DNA of 49,253 nt from Bacteroidaceae bacterium (lineage in GTDB: Bacteria; Bacteroidota; Bacteroidia; Bacteroidales; Bacteroidaceae), in contig JAFXQT010000058.1 of assembly GCA_017526905.1 (NCBI GenBank), forward strand, positions 1-49,253, read 5' to 3'. Under the pieces are notes generated by a model that was given only the letters and a program-made list of their open reading frames with translations, was not told the origin of the DNA and did not search any database. The translations under genes and the position numbers were made by a program. Positions 8,643-16,802 of this stretch are shown here, piece after piece. Numbering within the stretch: the first letter of the stretch is position 1; each line of letters begins with the position of its first letter.

Positions 8643-10496
8643 TTAGTCTTTGCCACTGCGGAACAGGTGGCTGAAGGTGCTGTCGTACAGGCGACTCAGG
8701 CCCTCGCGGTTGTCAATGGCATCGCCCACCACAATCATCGTGGTGAGCGTTAGGTGGTTGTCGTCTATGAGTCTGGCCAGGTCCTTCAGCTGCCCACGGA
8801 AGATGCGCTGCTCCGGCCACGTCAGCTTGTAGCACACGGCCACAGGGGTGTCCGGCGCATAGCCACCGGCCAGCAGTTCGGCCTGCACCTCGGCGGCCAG
8901 GGTGGCCGAGAGGAAGATACACATGGTGCTTTGGTGGGCGGCCAGCAGGCGCAGTCTCTCGCGCTCGGGCATGGCCGTGCGCCCTTCGCCACGGGTCAGG
9001 ATGATGGTTTGTGTCCGTTCGGGTATGGTGAACTGTGAGCGCAGTTCGGCAGCGGCTGCCAAGAACGACGAGATGCCCGGCGTGATGTGGTAGGACATGT
9101 GGTGGGCGTCGAAGAAGGCCATCTGCTCCTGAATGGCACCGAAGATGCAGGGGTCGCCCGTGTGCAGGCGCACTACGAACAGCCCGCGGTCGTAAAACTG
9201 CTTCATAAGCCGGCACTGCTCTTCCAGCGCCATGGAAGCGCTGCTCTGCACCATGGCGCCCGGCTTGTGGCAGCGTGTCAGTTCCTTGGGCACGAGGCTG
9301 CCGGCATAGAGAATCAGATCGGCACGTTCCAGCATCCGGCGGCCGCGCACGCTCACCAGGTCAGGGTCGCCGGGGCCCGCACCTACTATCTCGATGTGGC
9401 CCCCAGGGGCGGCGCTGGCATTGTCGGGCACAGTGATGGTGGGGGCGCTTTGTGCGGTTGTGCCGGGCGCAGGCGCGGCTTGTAAGTGGTGCCAGCCAAT
9501 GGCCACTGCCAGGGTGAAGTCCTTGCCTTTGACCTTCGGCACCAGCAGTCGGCCGTGGTTGGTGGCCAGGAGCGCAGCGGCTTCGCACACACTGGGCGTG
9601 CCAACATGCTTGGCCACGGTGGGGCTGGGGGTGGGCACCGTTACTTGCGCCAGTTCGTGGGCGGCGAAGGTGCGCACTGCGTGCCCTTCGGCCTGCAACT
9701 GCCGGATGACGGGCTCGTCGGCCTTGATATCGATGGTGGCAAATTGTGCCCCTTCACGGCAGATGCGGTGTTGCAGCAGGCATTGGTCCACGCTTGGCAG
9801 CACCGTGTCTGCCGGGGCCTGGTGGGCCAGGCCGATACCGACGGTCAGCACGCGGGGTATGTATTGTATGGTGGGAATGTCGCGTGGCAGGTCGTGGACA
9901 AAGGGCGACACGATGATGAGCAGGCGGAAGTCACGCGCTTCGGCTATGTCGGCAATGCGTGTCACATGCTGGGGCAGCGTGCGCTCCAGGTACTCGGTGC
10001 CTTCGTCGTGGACATCCATCAGCAGGGCCGTGGGCTCCTGCCGGACAAATGCAGTGACGATATCGTTCATGCCTGTTTGCTCGCGGCCATGGGCCACGGC
10101 CCACCCGAATCGCTGTGCCAGCGTGTCCAGGGCCCACAGACCGGCATTGTCGCTCTGTGTGGTGATGACGGGCGTGGCACCCAGTGCTGTGGCAATGCCG
10201 GTGGCCAGTTCGTTGGCACCGCCCACATGGCCTGAAAGCACTGGTATGACATACTTGCCCAGACTGTCTATGCACACCACGGCAGGGTCGGTGTGCTTGT
10301 CCTGCGCGAAGGGTGCGATGGTGCGCACGCAGATGCCCATGGCGCCAATAAACACGAAGGCATCGTAGTGTGCCCACAGCGTGCCCACTTCTGTGCGCCC
10401 GATCACATCGGTGTGCGTGTCGGCACGGAGCGTTTGCAGCTTTTGGGCTATGGGCGCGCCCGCCTCGCTGATGGGTATAAGGGCTATTTTCTGCAT
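8643..10496 (-). CDS. cbiGF: Fused CbiG-CbiF: cobalt-precorrin-5A hydrolase / precorrin-4 C11-methyltransferase
   Basis: A 617-residue fusion. The N-terminal ~300 residues match CbiG, which opens the delta-lactone and releases acetaldehyde; IGAMGICVRTIAP and VLSGHVGGANELA are typical blocks. A Pro/Ala-rich linker leads at about residue 365 to a CbiF/CobM SAM-dependent uroporphyrin methylase domain with EIVGAGPGDPDLVSVRG, YAGSLVP and LHTGDPCIFGAIQEQ. Physically linking CbiF and CbiG fits their consecutive reactions. The start overlaps the cbiET stop by 13 bases. Confidence 0.94.
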   Translation of the reverse strand: MQKIALIPISEAGAPIAQKLQTLRADTHTDVIGRTEVGTLWAHYDAFVFIGAMGICVRTIAPFAQDKHTDPAVVCIDSLGKYVIPVLSGHVGGANELATGIATALGATPVITTQSDNAGLWALDTLAQRFGWAVAHGREQTGMNDIVTAFVRQEPTALLMDVHDEGTEYLERTLPQHVTRIADIAEARDFRLLIIVSPFVHDLPRDIPTIQYIPRVLTVGIGLAHQAPADTVLPSVDQCLLQHRICREGAQFATIDIKADEPVIRQLQAEGHAVRTFAAHELAQVTVPTPSPTVAKHVGTPSVCEAAALLATNHGRLLVPKVKGKDFTLAVAIGWHHLQAAPAPGTTAQSAPTITVPDNASAAPGGHIEIVGAGPGDPDLVSVRGRRMLERADLILYAGSLVPKELTRCHKPGAMVQSSASMALEEQCRLMKQFYDRGLFVVRLHTGDPCIFGAIQEQMAFFDAHHMSYHITPGISSFLAAAAELRSQFTIPERTQTIILTRGEGRTAMPERERLRLLAAHQSTMCIFLSATLAAEVQAELLAGGYAPDTPVAVCYKLTWPEQRIFRGQLKDLARLIDDNHLTLTTMIVVGDAIDNREGLSRLYDSTFSHLFRSGKD

Positions 10497-11821
10497 TTCA
10501 GTATTTCAATAGGGTTGTAGTCGTTGAGTTGTATGTGCAAGGGTGCTTCCTGCTGCAGGCCCAGCTCATGGCAAGTCTCGTCCCAGAGCTGCCTGCTGCT
10601 TGGCCGGTGGCCGGTGGCCTGTGTCACCACGGCAGAAGTAACGCTGTTCATCACAATGATACCGCCTGGCTGGAGGCTGCTTACGGCTTTGGCCATCATC
10701 TCCTTCAGGCGGCCCCCATGCCCGCCAATGAAGATGGCATCGGGAGGAAGGGATGGGGAATGACTAATGACGAATGACGAATGACTAATGGGGAATGACG
10801 AATGACGAATGACTGATGACGAATGGGAGGTGGGGGCTGGGGCCTGTGGAATGCCGATCTCGGCACTCCCTTCCTCACCCCCGCTCTCCAGGAAATCACC
10901 TATGTGCACACCAATGCCGGGCGCACCGAAGCGGCGGGCATTGTCGCGGATAATGGCTTCGCACTCAGGCCTGATCTCAAAGGCCTCCACTTGCAGGTGC
11001 GGGAAACGCAGGCGCGCCTCGATGCTGATGCTGCCGGTGCAGGCCCCGATGTCCCAAAGCACATGGCGGGAGGGCAAGTCGAGCATTTGCAGCGAGAGCA
11101 GCCGGATAGGCATTTTCGTGATCATCTTTTCACGCCCGTCGAGCAGGGAGAATGCGGTGTCGGGGATGCCGAAGGGGCGTGGCGAGAGCGCTTGTGTGGC
11201 CTCCAGGATAAGGCAGTTGGGCATGGCGAAGTCCTGCAAGGCGGCTTCCTGCAGGGACAGTGTGGATACATGCTCCTGTGCAGGGTGTCCCAGATGCTCG
11301 CCCACATGCATGCGGTAGGTGGTGTAGCCGTAGTCCAGCATCCGACGGGCTATGGCGGCGGGCGTGTGTTCGCCGTCGGTCAGCACACCTATCTTGGGGG
11401 CACGCTCAATCAGAGCCCGGTCCAATTCCGGCCACGGACGGCCCGTGAGCGAGACGATGCGCATGTCGTGGTAGGGCAGTACCAGCCTGTGGGCCAGCAG
11501 CTGCAGGGAATTGAAGGTGGGAAAGAGCTGGACTGCGGCAGCGGGCATGAGTCGGCGAATGGTGTTGGCAAAGCCAAAGAAGAGCGGGTCGCCCGAGGCA
11601 AAGACCACCACATCGGTGTCCATGCGTTCGTACTGTGCAAACACGGCTTCGAGCGGAGCCGTGATGTCTATCCACACCGCCTCGGTGGGCAACAGGTGTG
11701 CTACCAGTGCATGGTGGCGCCTGCCGCCCGAAAACACGCGTCCGTGCCCCACCACAGCGAGCGCCTCGGGGCTGAGCTGCGGGTTCGGTGCATCGCTGAT
11801 GCCAATCACATAGAACTTCAT
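10484..11821 (-). CDS. cbiET: Fused CbiE-CbiT: cobalt-precorrin-7 C5- and C15-methyltransferase/decarboxylase
   Basis: CobL-type fusion, 445 residues. CbiE spans about 1-205 (FYVIGISDAPNPQ, FASGDPLFFGF). CbiT spans about 206-445, with its SAM-binding motif WDIGACTGSISIEA and the later FIGGHGGRLKEM and GGIIVMNSVT blocks. Between these CbiT motifs, residues ~314-358 form a Ser/His/Ile-rich insertion encoded largely by a 7-base tandem array, absent from ordinary CbiT. The frame is open through it in this copy. The protein methylates C5 and C15 and decarboxylates the C12 acetate. It overlaps cbiHC (ATGA) and cbiGF (13 bases). Gain or loss of one repeat unit would remove the C-terminal part. Confidence 0.93.
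   Translation of the reverse strand: MKFYVIGISDAPNPQLSPEALAVVGHGRVFSGGRRHHALVAHLLPTEAVWIDITAPLEAVFAQYERMDTDVVVFASGDPLFFGFANTIRRLMPAAAVQLFPTFNSLQLLAHRLVLPYHDMRIVSLTGRPWPELDRALIERAPKIGVLTDGEHTPAAIARRMLDYGYTTYRMHVGEHLGHPAQEHVSTLSLQEAALQDFAMPNCLILEATQALSPRPFGIPDTAFSLLDGREKMITKMPIRLLSLQMLDLPSRHVLWDIGACTGSISIEARLRFPHLQVEAFEIRPECEAIIRDNARRFGAPGIGVHIGDFLESGGEEGSAEIGIPQAPAPTSHSSSVIRHSSFPISHSSFVISHSPSLPPDAIFIGGHGGRLKEMMAKAVSSLQPGGIIVMNSVTSAVVTQATGHRPSSRQLWDETCHELGLQQEAPLHIQLNDYNPIEILKCRK
10752..10828. repeat. Heptanucleotide tandem array inside cbiET
   Basis: Eleven consecutive 7-base units in strict register on the plus strand. Most are AATGACG or AATGACT, with GATGGGG, AATGGGG, GATGACG and AATGGGA variants. 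Three units together make a 21-base, 7-codon period, which gives the SHSSFVI-like repeats in the CbiT insertion. Because 7 is not a multiple of 3, slippage by one unit shifts the frame. Confidence 0.95.
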
Positions 11822-13368
11822 AAGTCGCGTCCGGGTTTCAGTTGTTGGGCATCGTCAAAGGTGAGGATGGCGTTGCAGAGGGTGGCGGCCAGGTTGCTGC
11901 CCCCCTTGCGCCCCTGCACAATGAGTTTCGGTATGTTGACGAAGGTCTTTACCATGTGCTTGGATTCGCACACGTGTACGAATCCCACAGGGGCGGCGAT
12001 GATGCCTGCGGGCCGGGCCTTGCCCTTGCGCATCAAGTCGCACAGTTCCATGAGTGCCGTGGGGGCGTTGCCGAAGGCGAAGAGGGCATCGGGGTGCTCG
12101 GCCACGGCCAGGCGGATGCCGGCCTGTGTGCGGGTGATGCCGTCTGTGGCAGCCATCTGGGCCACGCGTGGGTCGGAGAGGTAGCATTTGGCCTCGATGC
12201 CCAAGCGCTGAAGGGCACCCTTGCGGATGCCGGCAGTGACCATGGTCACATCGGTGACGATGGTGTTCAGTGTGCCCTCCTTCACCCGCTGATAGAGGGC
12301 CTCCACGGCACCGGGGTCGGTGTGGAGGAGGTGCTCCATGTCAAAGTCGGCTGTGGTGTGTATGGCATGCAGAAGGGCCCAGAGGTGGCCGAGGGGGTAG
12401 GGGGGATCGGCGGGGAAACCGCCGATCACTCTGCCACAGGTGTTGATGTTGGTGCTGCTGCTGGTGCTGCCACTGCCACAGGTGCTGAGGTTGGCGCTGC
12501 AGCCGTAGGTGTTTCCTTGTGGCCCTTTCAGTTCGTGCAGGATGGTGCGGAAGCTTTGCATCATTATTTGTTGGCCGGGCTTGGTGTTTTCGGCCAGCTC
12601 GTCGCGGTAGTAGCCGCGCGGGGTAATCATGGCTGCCTGGTTGGGCTGTGTGGTGCCAGGTGCCGGTTGCCACACATAGCTCTGCGAGTTGCCGATGATC
12701 AGCACCGTGAACATGTCTATCTGTTCGGGGTCGAGGTCGGCGAGGGTGGTCATTGTCACCTCCTGCTCGGGGCGGCCCGCCTGGCGCACATAGCCCACGG
12801 GGGTGTGGGGCGAGCGTCCTTCTTGCAGGAACAGTTCTTTGAGGCGGTACAGCTGCCAGTAGCGGCCGTTGGACTTGGGGTTATAGACGGCGGTCACGAA
12901 GTCGGCCATGGCAGCTGCGCGGATGCGTTTCTCGATCAGGGCCCATGGTGTCATCAAGTCGGACAGTGATATAAGGCACAGGTCGTGGCCGATGGGTGCT
13001 CCCAGCAGCGATGCGGCTTTCTGGAAGGCCGAGATGCCGGGCAGGACGGACACCTCGACGTCGCTGCCACGCTGGTGCTTCATCTCAAACACCAGCGGTG
13101 CCATGCCGTAGATGCCTCCATCGCCGCTTGAGATGACCACCACTGTGTGCCCCTGCTCGGCCAGCTGGAAGGCCTGCTCGGCACGTTCGCGTTCGTGTTT
13201 CATGCCGGTGTCGATGCAGGTGCAGCCAGGGGTCAGCCAGGGCCGTACAAACTGGAAGTAGTACTTGTAGCCCACCACGGCGGTGGCCTGATGCAGGGCC
13301 TCCGTCACGGCCTGGGTGATGTCGTCGGGGCTTCCGGGTCCGATGCCGGTAATGATAATCTTCTTCAT
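11818..13368 (-). CDS. cbiHC: Fused CbiH-CbiC: precorrin-3B C17-methyltransferase / precorrin-8X methylmutase
   Basis: A 516-residue fusion. The N-terminal ~255 residues match CbiH/CobJ: ITGIGPGSPDDIT, ISSGDGGIYGMAPLV, DFVTAVYNPKS and MITPRGYY; this half contracts the ring. The C-terminal half matches CbiC, which moves the C11 methyl group to C12: AIHTTADFDMEHLL, TIVTDVTMVTAGI, IAAPVGFVHVCESK and KGGSNLAA. Between CbiC's first helix (QSFRTILHEL) and AIHTTADFD lies a ~45-residue Cys/Ser/Thr/Asn-rich insertion (about 283-327). The start ATG at 13368 lies 52 bases after the receptor gene, behind a possible internal promoter. Confidence 0.94.
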   Translation of the reverse strand: MKKIIITGIGPGSPDDITQAVTEALHQATAVVGYKYYFQFVRPWLTPGCTCIDTGMKHERERAEQAFQLAEQGHTVVVISSGDGGIYGMAPLVFEMKHQRGSDVEVSVLPGISAFQKAASLLGAPIGHDLCLISLSDLMTPWALIEKRIRAAAMADFVTAVYNPKSNGRYWQLYRLKELFLQEGRSPHTPVGYVRQAGRPEQEVTMTTLADLDPEQIDMFTVLIIGNSQSYVWQPAPGTTQPNQAAMITPRGYYRDELAENTKPGQQIMMQSFRTILHELKGPQGNTYGCSANLSTCGSGSTSSSTNINTCGRVIGGFPADPPYPLGHLWALLHAIHTTADFDMEHLLHTDPGAVEALYQRVKEGTLNTIVTDVTMVTAGIRKGALQRLGIEAKCYLSDPRVAQMAATDGITRTQAGIRLAVAEHPDALFAFGNAPTALMELCDLMRKGKARPAGIIAAPVGFVHVCESKHMVKTFVNIPKLIVQGRKGGSNLAATLCNAILTFDDAQQLKPGRDL

Positions 13369-13403
13369 GCAAAACAGAGGTTGGCTGGTTTTCTTTGTGC
13401 GTG

Positions 13404-13411
13404 CAAAGGTA
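13404..13411 (-). promoter_or_regulatory. Possible internal promoter before cbiHC
   Basis: TACCTTTG on the minus strand matches TAnnTTTG and sits 35 bases upstream of the cbiHC start, in the 52-base gap after the receptor gene. No good -33 TTG is seen. If used, it would let the ring-synthesis genes be read independently of the riboswitch at 20.1-20.2 kb. Confidence 0.4.
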
Positions 13412-13420
13412 ATAAAAGAT

Positions 13421-15520
13421 TTAGTATTTCATGCGCAGGCTCACGATAAACGAGCGTCCGGGGCTGGTGGTGGCGAAGTTCGAGTTCCAAGGCGAGCGGT
13501 CGCGTTGGTTCAGCAGGTTGTCTATGCCCACGCCCGGCTCCAGCACAAACTGGCGCAGCGTGAAGGTGTGGCGTGTGGTGAGGTCCCACTGGCTGTAGGC
13601 ATCGGCATAGCCGTAGGTGCTGCTGTAGCGACGGCCTTGCAGGTGTCCGTTCAGGTTCACGTTCAGGTGGTAGTTGCCCCAGTCGTGGTCCCATGCCAGC
13701 TGCACGCTGCCCACATGCCGCACGCTCTTGTCCACGGGCGACGTGGTCAGCACGTACTGCTGTGTTTTCTTGTCCAGGCTCTGTGTCTTGGCCTCCGAGT
13801 CGGTGAAGGTGTAGCCCCCGCTCAGGGTGAGCCCTCCGGGCAACAGCAGCTTGAGCGAAGCGCTGATGCCCTTGAGGGTGGCACGGTCGATGTTGTCGCG
13901 CTGGCGTATGGTGGTCCAGCCCTCGTCCTGCAGTGCCGTGAGCGCGGCGTCGGCATCGATCTCGGCCTGCGGCAGCGTGCGGTAGTTGATCATGTCGCGA
14001 ATCTTGTTCATGAAGGCGCTCACCGAGGCGCTGAGCCATTGGTTGCTGTACTCGATGTTGGCATTGATGAAGTGGTTCTTCTCCGGCTTCAGGCTGGTGT
14101 TGAACAGTGTGTAGCGTGCGGCAGTCTTAGCCTGGTCGGTGGCATACAGCTGCGAGAGGGTGGGGGTGCGGTAGCCGCCGGCATAGCTGGCACGCAGGCG
14201 CAGCCCGCCGGTGCGGAAGAACAGCCCCGCGTTGGGTGTGAGTGCGGCGCCGAAGTTGTCGTTCTGTGTGTAGCGCAGCCCCACCACGCCTTCCAGGCCC
14301 TTCAGGATGCGTACCTCGTCCTGTGCGAACAGGTTGTAGGTGTTGGTGGTTTCGAAGTCGATGTTATCGCTTTGGCTGCTGAGGCTCTCCTGCACCATCT
14401 CGACGCCGGCCGAGAGCTTGTTCCAGGATGCCAGGCGGAAGATGCCGCGCAGTGTCTCGCTCACGTAGTGCGTGCGCTTGCGTGTCCCCTCGTAGCCCTC
14501 CTGCTCGGCGGTTTGCCAGTAGTTGTATTTCGAGGCGAAGTTGTCGCTGAACACGTCCAGATAGACGTAAGTGCGGCTGTTGGGCGACCAGCGTGCGCCG
14601 CCGCCGTAGGTGTACGACTTGTGGTGCAGGTCGTAAGTGTAGGCACGCCGCTGGTTGTAGGTGTAGGTGGTCTGGCCGGTGGCCTTGTCGGTGCTCTTCT
14701 TCTGGCTGAAGTAGGTGGCATCGGCCGGCCGTTGGGTCTGGTTGTCGTAGTAGGAGCCGCGCAGATAGGCCGACCAGTGCGAGTCGAACTGCCACTCCAG
14801 CCGTTCGGTCACGTTGTTGCTGCCGAAGCCGGCCGACATGGGGCGCCCCGTCAGTTTGAGCACCTCGGTGCCGTCCTCGTCGAAGGCCTGGTAGTGGTTC
14901 ACCTGCCAGTTGTCGGCCTGTCGGTGCGTATAGGTGGTGTGCGATGTGAAGGGGCCTGCGTTGGCACTCACGCTGATGTCCTGGTCCAGGCGTCCGTGGT
15001 TCATCACTTTGGTGGCCGACTGTGCCGAAAGGGCATCCTTCCGCTCGTCGGTAATGATATTGATGACGCCGGCGATGGCGTCGCTTCCGTACAGGGCGCT
15101 GGCGGCACCGCTGAATATCTCTATGCGCCGCACGCCGGCCATGCTGATGCGGTCCCAGCGGTCGTCGCCACTCACGCGTTTGCCGTTTTCAAGAATCACG
15201 ATGTAGTCGTCGCTCACGCCGTTGAAGTTGACGAAGGTGCCCATGCCGTTGGTGTGGGTGGTCACGTGTGTGGTGAGGCGTGTCAGCGCGTCCTGCAGCG
15301 TGGTGGCGTGTGCATCCTGCAGTTCCTTGGCAGTGATTACCTTCACGGCCACGGGCGAGTTGTCGGCGCGGTGGTAGGTTCCGGTGCCCGTCACCACCAC
15401 GGGGTTGAGCATGCTGGCCCGCAGTGAGTCGGTGTTGTTCTTTGTAGGTGTTTTCTGTGCCGCGGCTGGTGCCGTGGCTATGAGGGTTGCCAGCATAAGC
15501 AGGCCGAAGTTTTTTTTCAT
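13421..15520 (-). CDS. btuB: TonB-dependent outer-membrane receptor, BtuB-like
   Basis: A 699-residue receptor with a signal peptide ending near APAAAQ, a TonB-box-like stretch (NPVVVTGTGTY) and a plug domain (DALTRLTTHV, GASALYGSDAIAGVINIIT). A 22-strand-type barrel follows and ends in SFIVSLRMKY with a terminal aromatic residue. It is coupled to the BtuF-like gene (ATGA at 15517-15520) and lies behind the cobalamin riboswitch, so uptake of cobalamin or other corrinoids is the likely role. This is the second of two receptors in the operon; they are clearly different sequences, suggesting different corrinoid ligands or partners. Confidence 0.88.
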   Translation of the reverse strand: MKKNFGLLMLATLIATAPAAAQKTPTKNNTDSLRASMLNPVVVTGTGTYHRADNSPVAVKVITAKELQDAHATTLQDALTRLTTHVTTHTNGMGTFVNFNGVSDDYIVILENGKRVSGDDRWDRISMAGVRRIEIFSGAASALYGSDAIAGVINIITDERKDALSAQSATKVMNHGRLDQDISVSANAGPFTSHTTYTHRQADNWQVNHYQAFDEDGTEVLKLTGRPMSAGFGSNNVTERLEWQFDSHWSAYLRGSYYDNQTQRPADATYFSQKKSTDKATGQTTYTYNQRRAYTYDLHHKSYTYGGGARWSPNSRTYVYLDVFSDNFASKYNYWQTAEQEGYEGTRKRTHYVSETLRGIFRLASWNKLSAGVEMVQESLSSQSDNIDFETTNTYNLFAQDEVRILKGLEGVVGLRYTQNDNFGAALTPNAGLFFRTGGLRLRASYAGGYRTPTLSQLYATDQAKTAARYTLFNTSLKPEKNHFINANIEYSNQWLSASVSAFMNKIRDMINYRTLPQAEIDADAALTALQDEGWTTIRQRDNIDRATLKGISASLKLLLPGGLTLSGGYTFTDSEAKTQSLDKKTQQYVLTTSPVDKSVRHVGSVQLAWDHDWGNYHLNVNLNGHLQGRRYSSTYGYADAYSQWDLTTRHTFTLRQFVLEPGVGIDNLLNQRDRSPWNSNFATTSPGRSFIVSLRMKY

Positions 15521-16656
15521 TGTTGCTTCAGTAGTTTGTAGTAGTGCGGTTGGTAGTGTGGCAGGCACTCGGGGTGCAGGGCCTTGACAAAGTCGGCCAG
15601 CAGCAGGTGCGGCTGCACGCCTGCCAGTTCGCGGTAGGGTGTGCGTGCAAAGTTGCAGAACAGCACCCGCCCGGCTCGGAAGGCATCCATGGTGGCATAG
15701 CGTGGGTCCTCGGCGGCCAGTGTCTGCAGGGTGTAGTCGCCGTCGAAGCTGCCGTCCGTCTGCCAGTAGTCGGCATGCAGCCCGCGGGCATACACCGTCT
15801 CGAAGTCGAGTGTGGTGCCGCCAGAGTCCTGGTTGTCGCTCATCACGTAGTCGGCCCCGGCATCGCTGAACAGCTGCGCCAGGTAGCTGCGCCCGCCCAC
15901 TACATACCAGCCGTCGCGCAGTTGGCGCCCGCTCACGATGGTGGGGCGCCGCCTCAGTGTGTCGGCCCGTGCCACTTCATCGCGCAGGGTCAGGTATTTG
16001 TGCTCAATGTCGGCAAACACCGCGTTGGCGCGTCGTGGCTGGCCGGTGAGCAGGCCGATCAGCTTGATCCACTCGGCCTGTGCCAGCGGGTGGGTCTCCT
16101 TATAGCCGTGGTGCGGAATGAGGGGGATGCCGCACTCGCGCAGGGCTTCGAAGCCGCCGTGCTTGGAGGCCGACACGAAGATGTAGTCGGGCTGTGCGGC
16201 AATGACCGTTTCCAGGTCGAAGTTGCCCTCCTTGCCTATGCGCACGGTGCGGCCGTCGGCCATCTGGGCCTTCATCTGCGGCGAGAACAGGTTGCGCAGC
16301 GAGTTCATCCCTACGATGCGGTCCTCCAGCCCCAGCACCTCGAAGTTGCCCAGCTGCAGCGCCGTGGTGCAGACGAAGCGGTGGGCCGGTTGGCTCACCA
16401 CCAGTTCCTGCACGGCGGCATGGCTCACGGTGGGGTCGGGGTTGCTGATGCGCACGTGGATGCCGTCGGGCTGGTAGCTCACCTGCAGGCCGCGGGCGTA
16501 GCGGATGCTGATGGTGTCGGTGTAGCGGTCGGTGTGCAGCAGCACGGAGTCGGCCTCGGCAAACAGCTGGTCGGCGGTGTGGCGTGTGGCCTCCTGGCGG
16601 CTTCCGCAGGCGCCGAGCGTGAGGGCTGCGGCCAGCAGCAGATAGGTTCGGTTCAT
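15517..16656 (-). CDS. btuF: BtuF-like corrinoid-binding lipoprotein (ABC substrate-binding protein)
   Basis: A 379-residue periplasmic binding protein of the FepB/BtuF class with a lipoprotein signal (MNRTYLLLAAALTLGAC, lipid Cys at residue 17). The helical-backbone domain shows LEDRIVGMNSL, NFDLETVIAAQPDYIFVSA and the late HADYWQTDG/YATMDAFRAGRV blocks. The ATG at 16656 is chosen because it begins the signal peptide; the frame is open further upstream to 16731 without homology. It should hand substrate to BtuC, encoded downstream. Context gives the corrinoid specificity. Confidence 0.88.
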   Translation of the reverse strand: MNRTYLLLAAALTLGACGSRQEATRHTADQLFAEADSVLLHTDRYTDTISIRYARGLQVSYQPDGIHVRISNPDPTVSHAAVQELVVSQPAHRFVCTTALQLGNFEVLGLEDRIVGMNSLRNLFSPQMKAQMADGRTVRIGKEGNFDLETVIAAQPDYIFVSASKHGGFEALRECGIPLIPHHGYKETHPLAQAEWIKLIGLLTGQPRRANAVFADIEHKYLTLRDEVARADTLRRRPTIVSGRQLRDGWYVVGGRSYLAQLFSDAGADYVMSDNQDSGGTTLDFETVYARGLHADYWQTDGSFDGDYTLQTLAAEDPRYATMDAFRAGRVLFCNFARTPYRELAGVQPHLLLADFVKALHPECLPHYQPHYYKLLKQQ

Positions 16657-16750
16657 GAGTCTTGTTTGAACAACGGAACGGGACGCGCCCCGCGCACACG
16701 TGCACAGGCGGTCCCATTCCTCCTTATACAATATGATTAGCAGATAGTAA

Positions 16751-16764
16751 TCTCCTCACGGAGA
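16751..16764. other. Small hairpin in the cbiK-btuF gap
   Basis: TCTCC/GGAGA makes a 5-bp stem; read on the transcribed minus strand its loop is GTGA, a GNRA tetraloop. It lies in the 146-base gap between cbiK and btuF, the largest gap in the B12 operon. No T-run follows, so it may be an mRNA-processing or stability element rather than a terminator. No B12 box or promoter motif is seen in the gap. Confidence 0.35.
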
Positions 16765-16802
16765 CGTTATTTCTCAGTGTGTAGTGTAGTGGTTCGGACG
16801 GC

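Noticed and set aside
16100-16717. Short leader ORF after an AAGGAGG sequence in the cbiK-btuF gap
   Set aside because: It reads out of frame through btuF with Arg/Pro/His-rich noise; Bacteroidota rarely use Shine-Dalgarno pairing.
16657-16802. Second cobalamin riboswitch before btuF
   Set aside because: No B12 box or core segments are present; only a small GNRA-loop hairpin is seen.
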